Of a stretch of DNA of 5,117 nucleotides, positions 4,653 to 5,117 are shown piece by piece. The first letter of the stretch is position 1, and every line of letters begins with the position of its first letter. Origin of the DNA: JALZHR01 sp036389695 (GTDB taxonomy: Bacteria > Acidobacteriota > Blastocatellia > Pyrinomonadales > Pyrinomonadaceae); NCBI GenBank assembly GCA_036389695.1, contig DASVWG010000352.1, forward strand, positions 1 to 5,117, given 5' to 3'. Under the pieces are notes generated by a model, which was not told the DNA's origin, ran no database searches, and saw nothing but the letters and a program-made list of their open reading frames with translations. Position numbers and translations under genes: made by a program.

Positions 4653-5117
4653 TTAGTTTTTATCAATCCGCGCTTTCAGATTCGGTATCCAGAATTTTTG
4701 TCCGTTGAAAAAAACCGCCTTCAATCCGCTGGCAGGCAGTTCCGTTTCTTTCAAACCGAGATATGTAAAATGCGGCAAATCGCTCTGCACCGTTTGAAAC
4801 CAGCCGTGCCGCGCTAAAATTTCGCGCACGTTCGGATTGGCAAATTGTTCGACGTCGAGCGCGAGCAGCGAAAGATGCTGCGACGTGCCGGGCGCGGCGA
4901 CCGAATATAAAATAGATTTCGATAAATCCTTGCTGAAATAGATTCCCTGTTCTTCAAGGCGCAAAACTTCCGCCACCTGCGCCGTCGGCGAAAGCGCTTT
5001 GATACGTTCGGCTTCCTGCGGCGAGATTTTTCCTTTTCCAACCCAATGAGTTAAAGCCGGATTGACGCGGCTTGCCCACAGCTCGACGGTTTGCGTATAG
5101 CTGCGACGCGCCGAATC
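4653..5117 (-). CDS. M15 (VanY-like) D,D-carboxypeptidase-like protein, C-terminal part
   Basis: The frame is open from the right edge to TAA 4653-4655, giving 154 residues without the N-terminus. A GTG at 4976 is internal, because codons continue upstream to 5117 without a stop (e.g. YTQTVELWASRVNPAL). The sequence fits the M15B zinc peptidase core. TSQHLSLLALDVE carries the SxHxxxxxxD ligands (His81 and Asp88 of the fragment). RHGWFQTVQ is the usual core helix with Trp, and SDLPHFTYLG carries the third ligand His116. Known relatives trim the terminal D-Ala of peptidoglycan stems in the periplasm. Two deviations: the Gly usual in SxHxxGxAxD is Leu, and the Glu expected three residues before the last His is Asp113. 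It may therefore be active with altered specificity, or a non-catalytic binding relative. GC-rich codons match the transpeptidase gene on the other flank. It has its own strong terminator. Confidence 0.72.
   Translation of the reverse strand, partial: DSARRSYTQTVELWASRVNPALTHWVGKGKISPQEAERIKALSPTAQVAEVLRLEEQGIYFSKDLSKSILYSVAAPGTSQHLSLLALDVEQFANPNVREILARHGWFQTVQSDLPHFTYLGLKETELPASGLKAVFFNGQKFWIPNLKARIDKN

Noticed and set aside
4653..4976. M15 gene starting at GTG 4976
   Set aside because: The frame continues without a stop to the window edge at 5117 with sensible coding sequence, so the gene is truncated by the window and 4976 is internal.
4814..5041. 75-codon minus-strand frame rich in Arg
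   Set aside because: It overlaps the M15 gene in another frame on the same strand. Its composition (RRRKPNVSKRFRRRRRW) is typical of an out-of-frame shadow.

Overview
The window reads as chromosomal DNA of a Gram-negative-type bacterium. Its flanks hold peptidoglycan enzymes: the C-terminal end of an M23 (LytM-type) endopeptidase, a complete YkuD-type L,D-transpeptidase lipoprotein, and the C-terminal part of an M15 (VanY-like) D,D-carboxypeptidase-like protein. The Asn/Thr/Ala-rich linkers after the lipoprotein cysteine, the codon style and the heptamer-repeat intergenic DNA remind me of Acidobacteriota of the Blastocatellia/Pyrinomonadales type. That placement is an impression from memory, not a demonstrated assignment.

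Layout: 2-274 (+) is the truncated M23 peptidase. 275-519 is non-coding, with a 7-bp-period repeat tract, a 19-bp inverted repeat and a TATAAT box. 520-1917 (+) is the L,D-transpeptidase lipoprotein. 1918-1980 holds only a doubtful 15-codon ORF. 1981-2067 is a long inverted repeat that contains the stop codon of the next gene. 2064-2858 (-) is an unrecognised secreted or lipoprotein gene. 2900-3589 (-) is a secreted C39-like (papain-fold) cysteine peptidase, which starts this two-gene operon. 3590-3833 carries its ribosome binding site, a candidate promoter with an operator-like inverted repeat, and a terminator for the next gene. 3834-4373 (-) is an unrecognised cytoplasmic protein. 4374-4609 contains a cluster of hairpins that looks like a REP-type repeat. 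4610-4648 is a strong terminator for the M15 gene, which runs from 4653 off the right edge (-).

Two compositional zones are visible. The flanks are fairly GC-rich (40 of 60 bases at 1321-1380; 34 of 60 at 4861-4920). The middle (about 1980-4600) is AT-richer (23 of 60 at 2161-2220; 22 of 60 at 4141-4200). The AT-rich middle is bordered on both sides by long imperfect inverted repeats, each with a 41-nt spacer. I infer that the peptidase operon and the 179-residue protein form a small acquired or variable cassette inside a cell-wall enzyme neighbourhood. The least explained part is the pair of secreted C39-like peptidase and its downstream exported partner.
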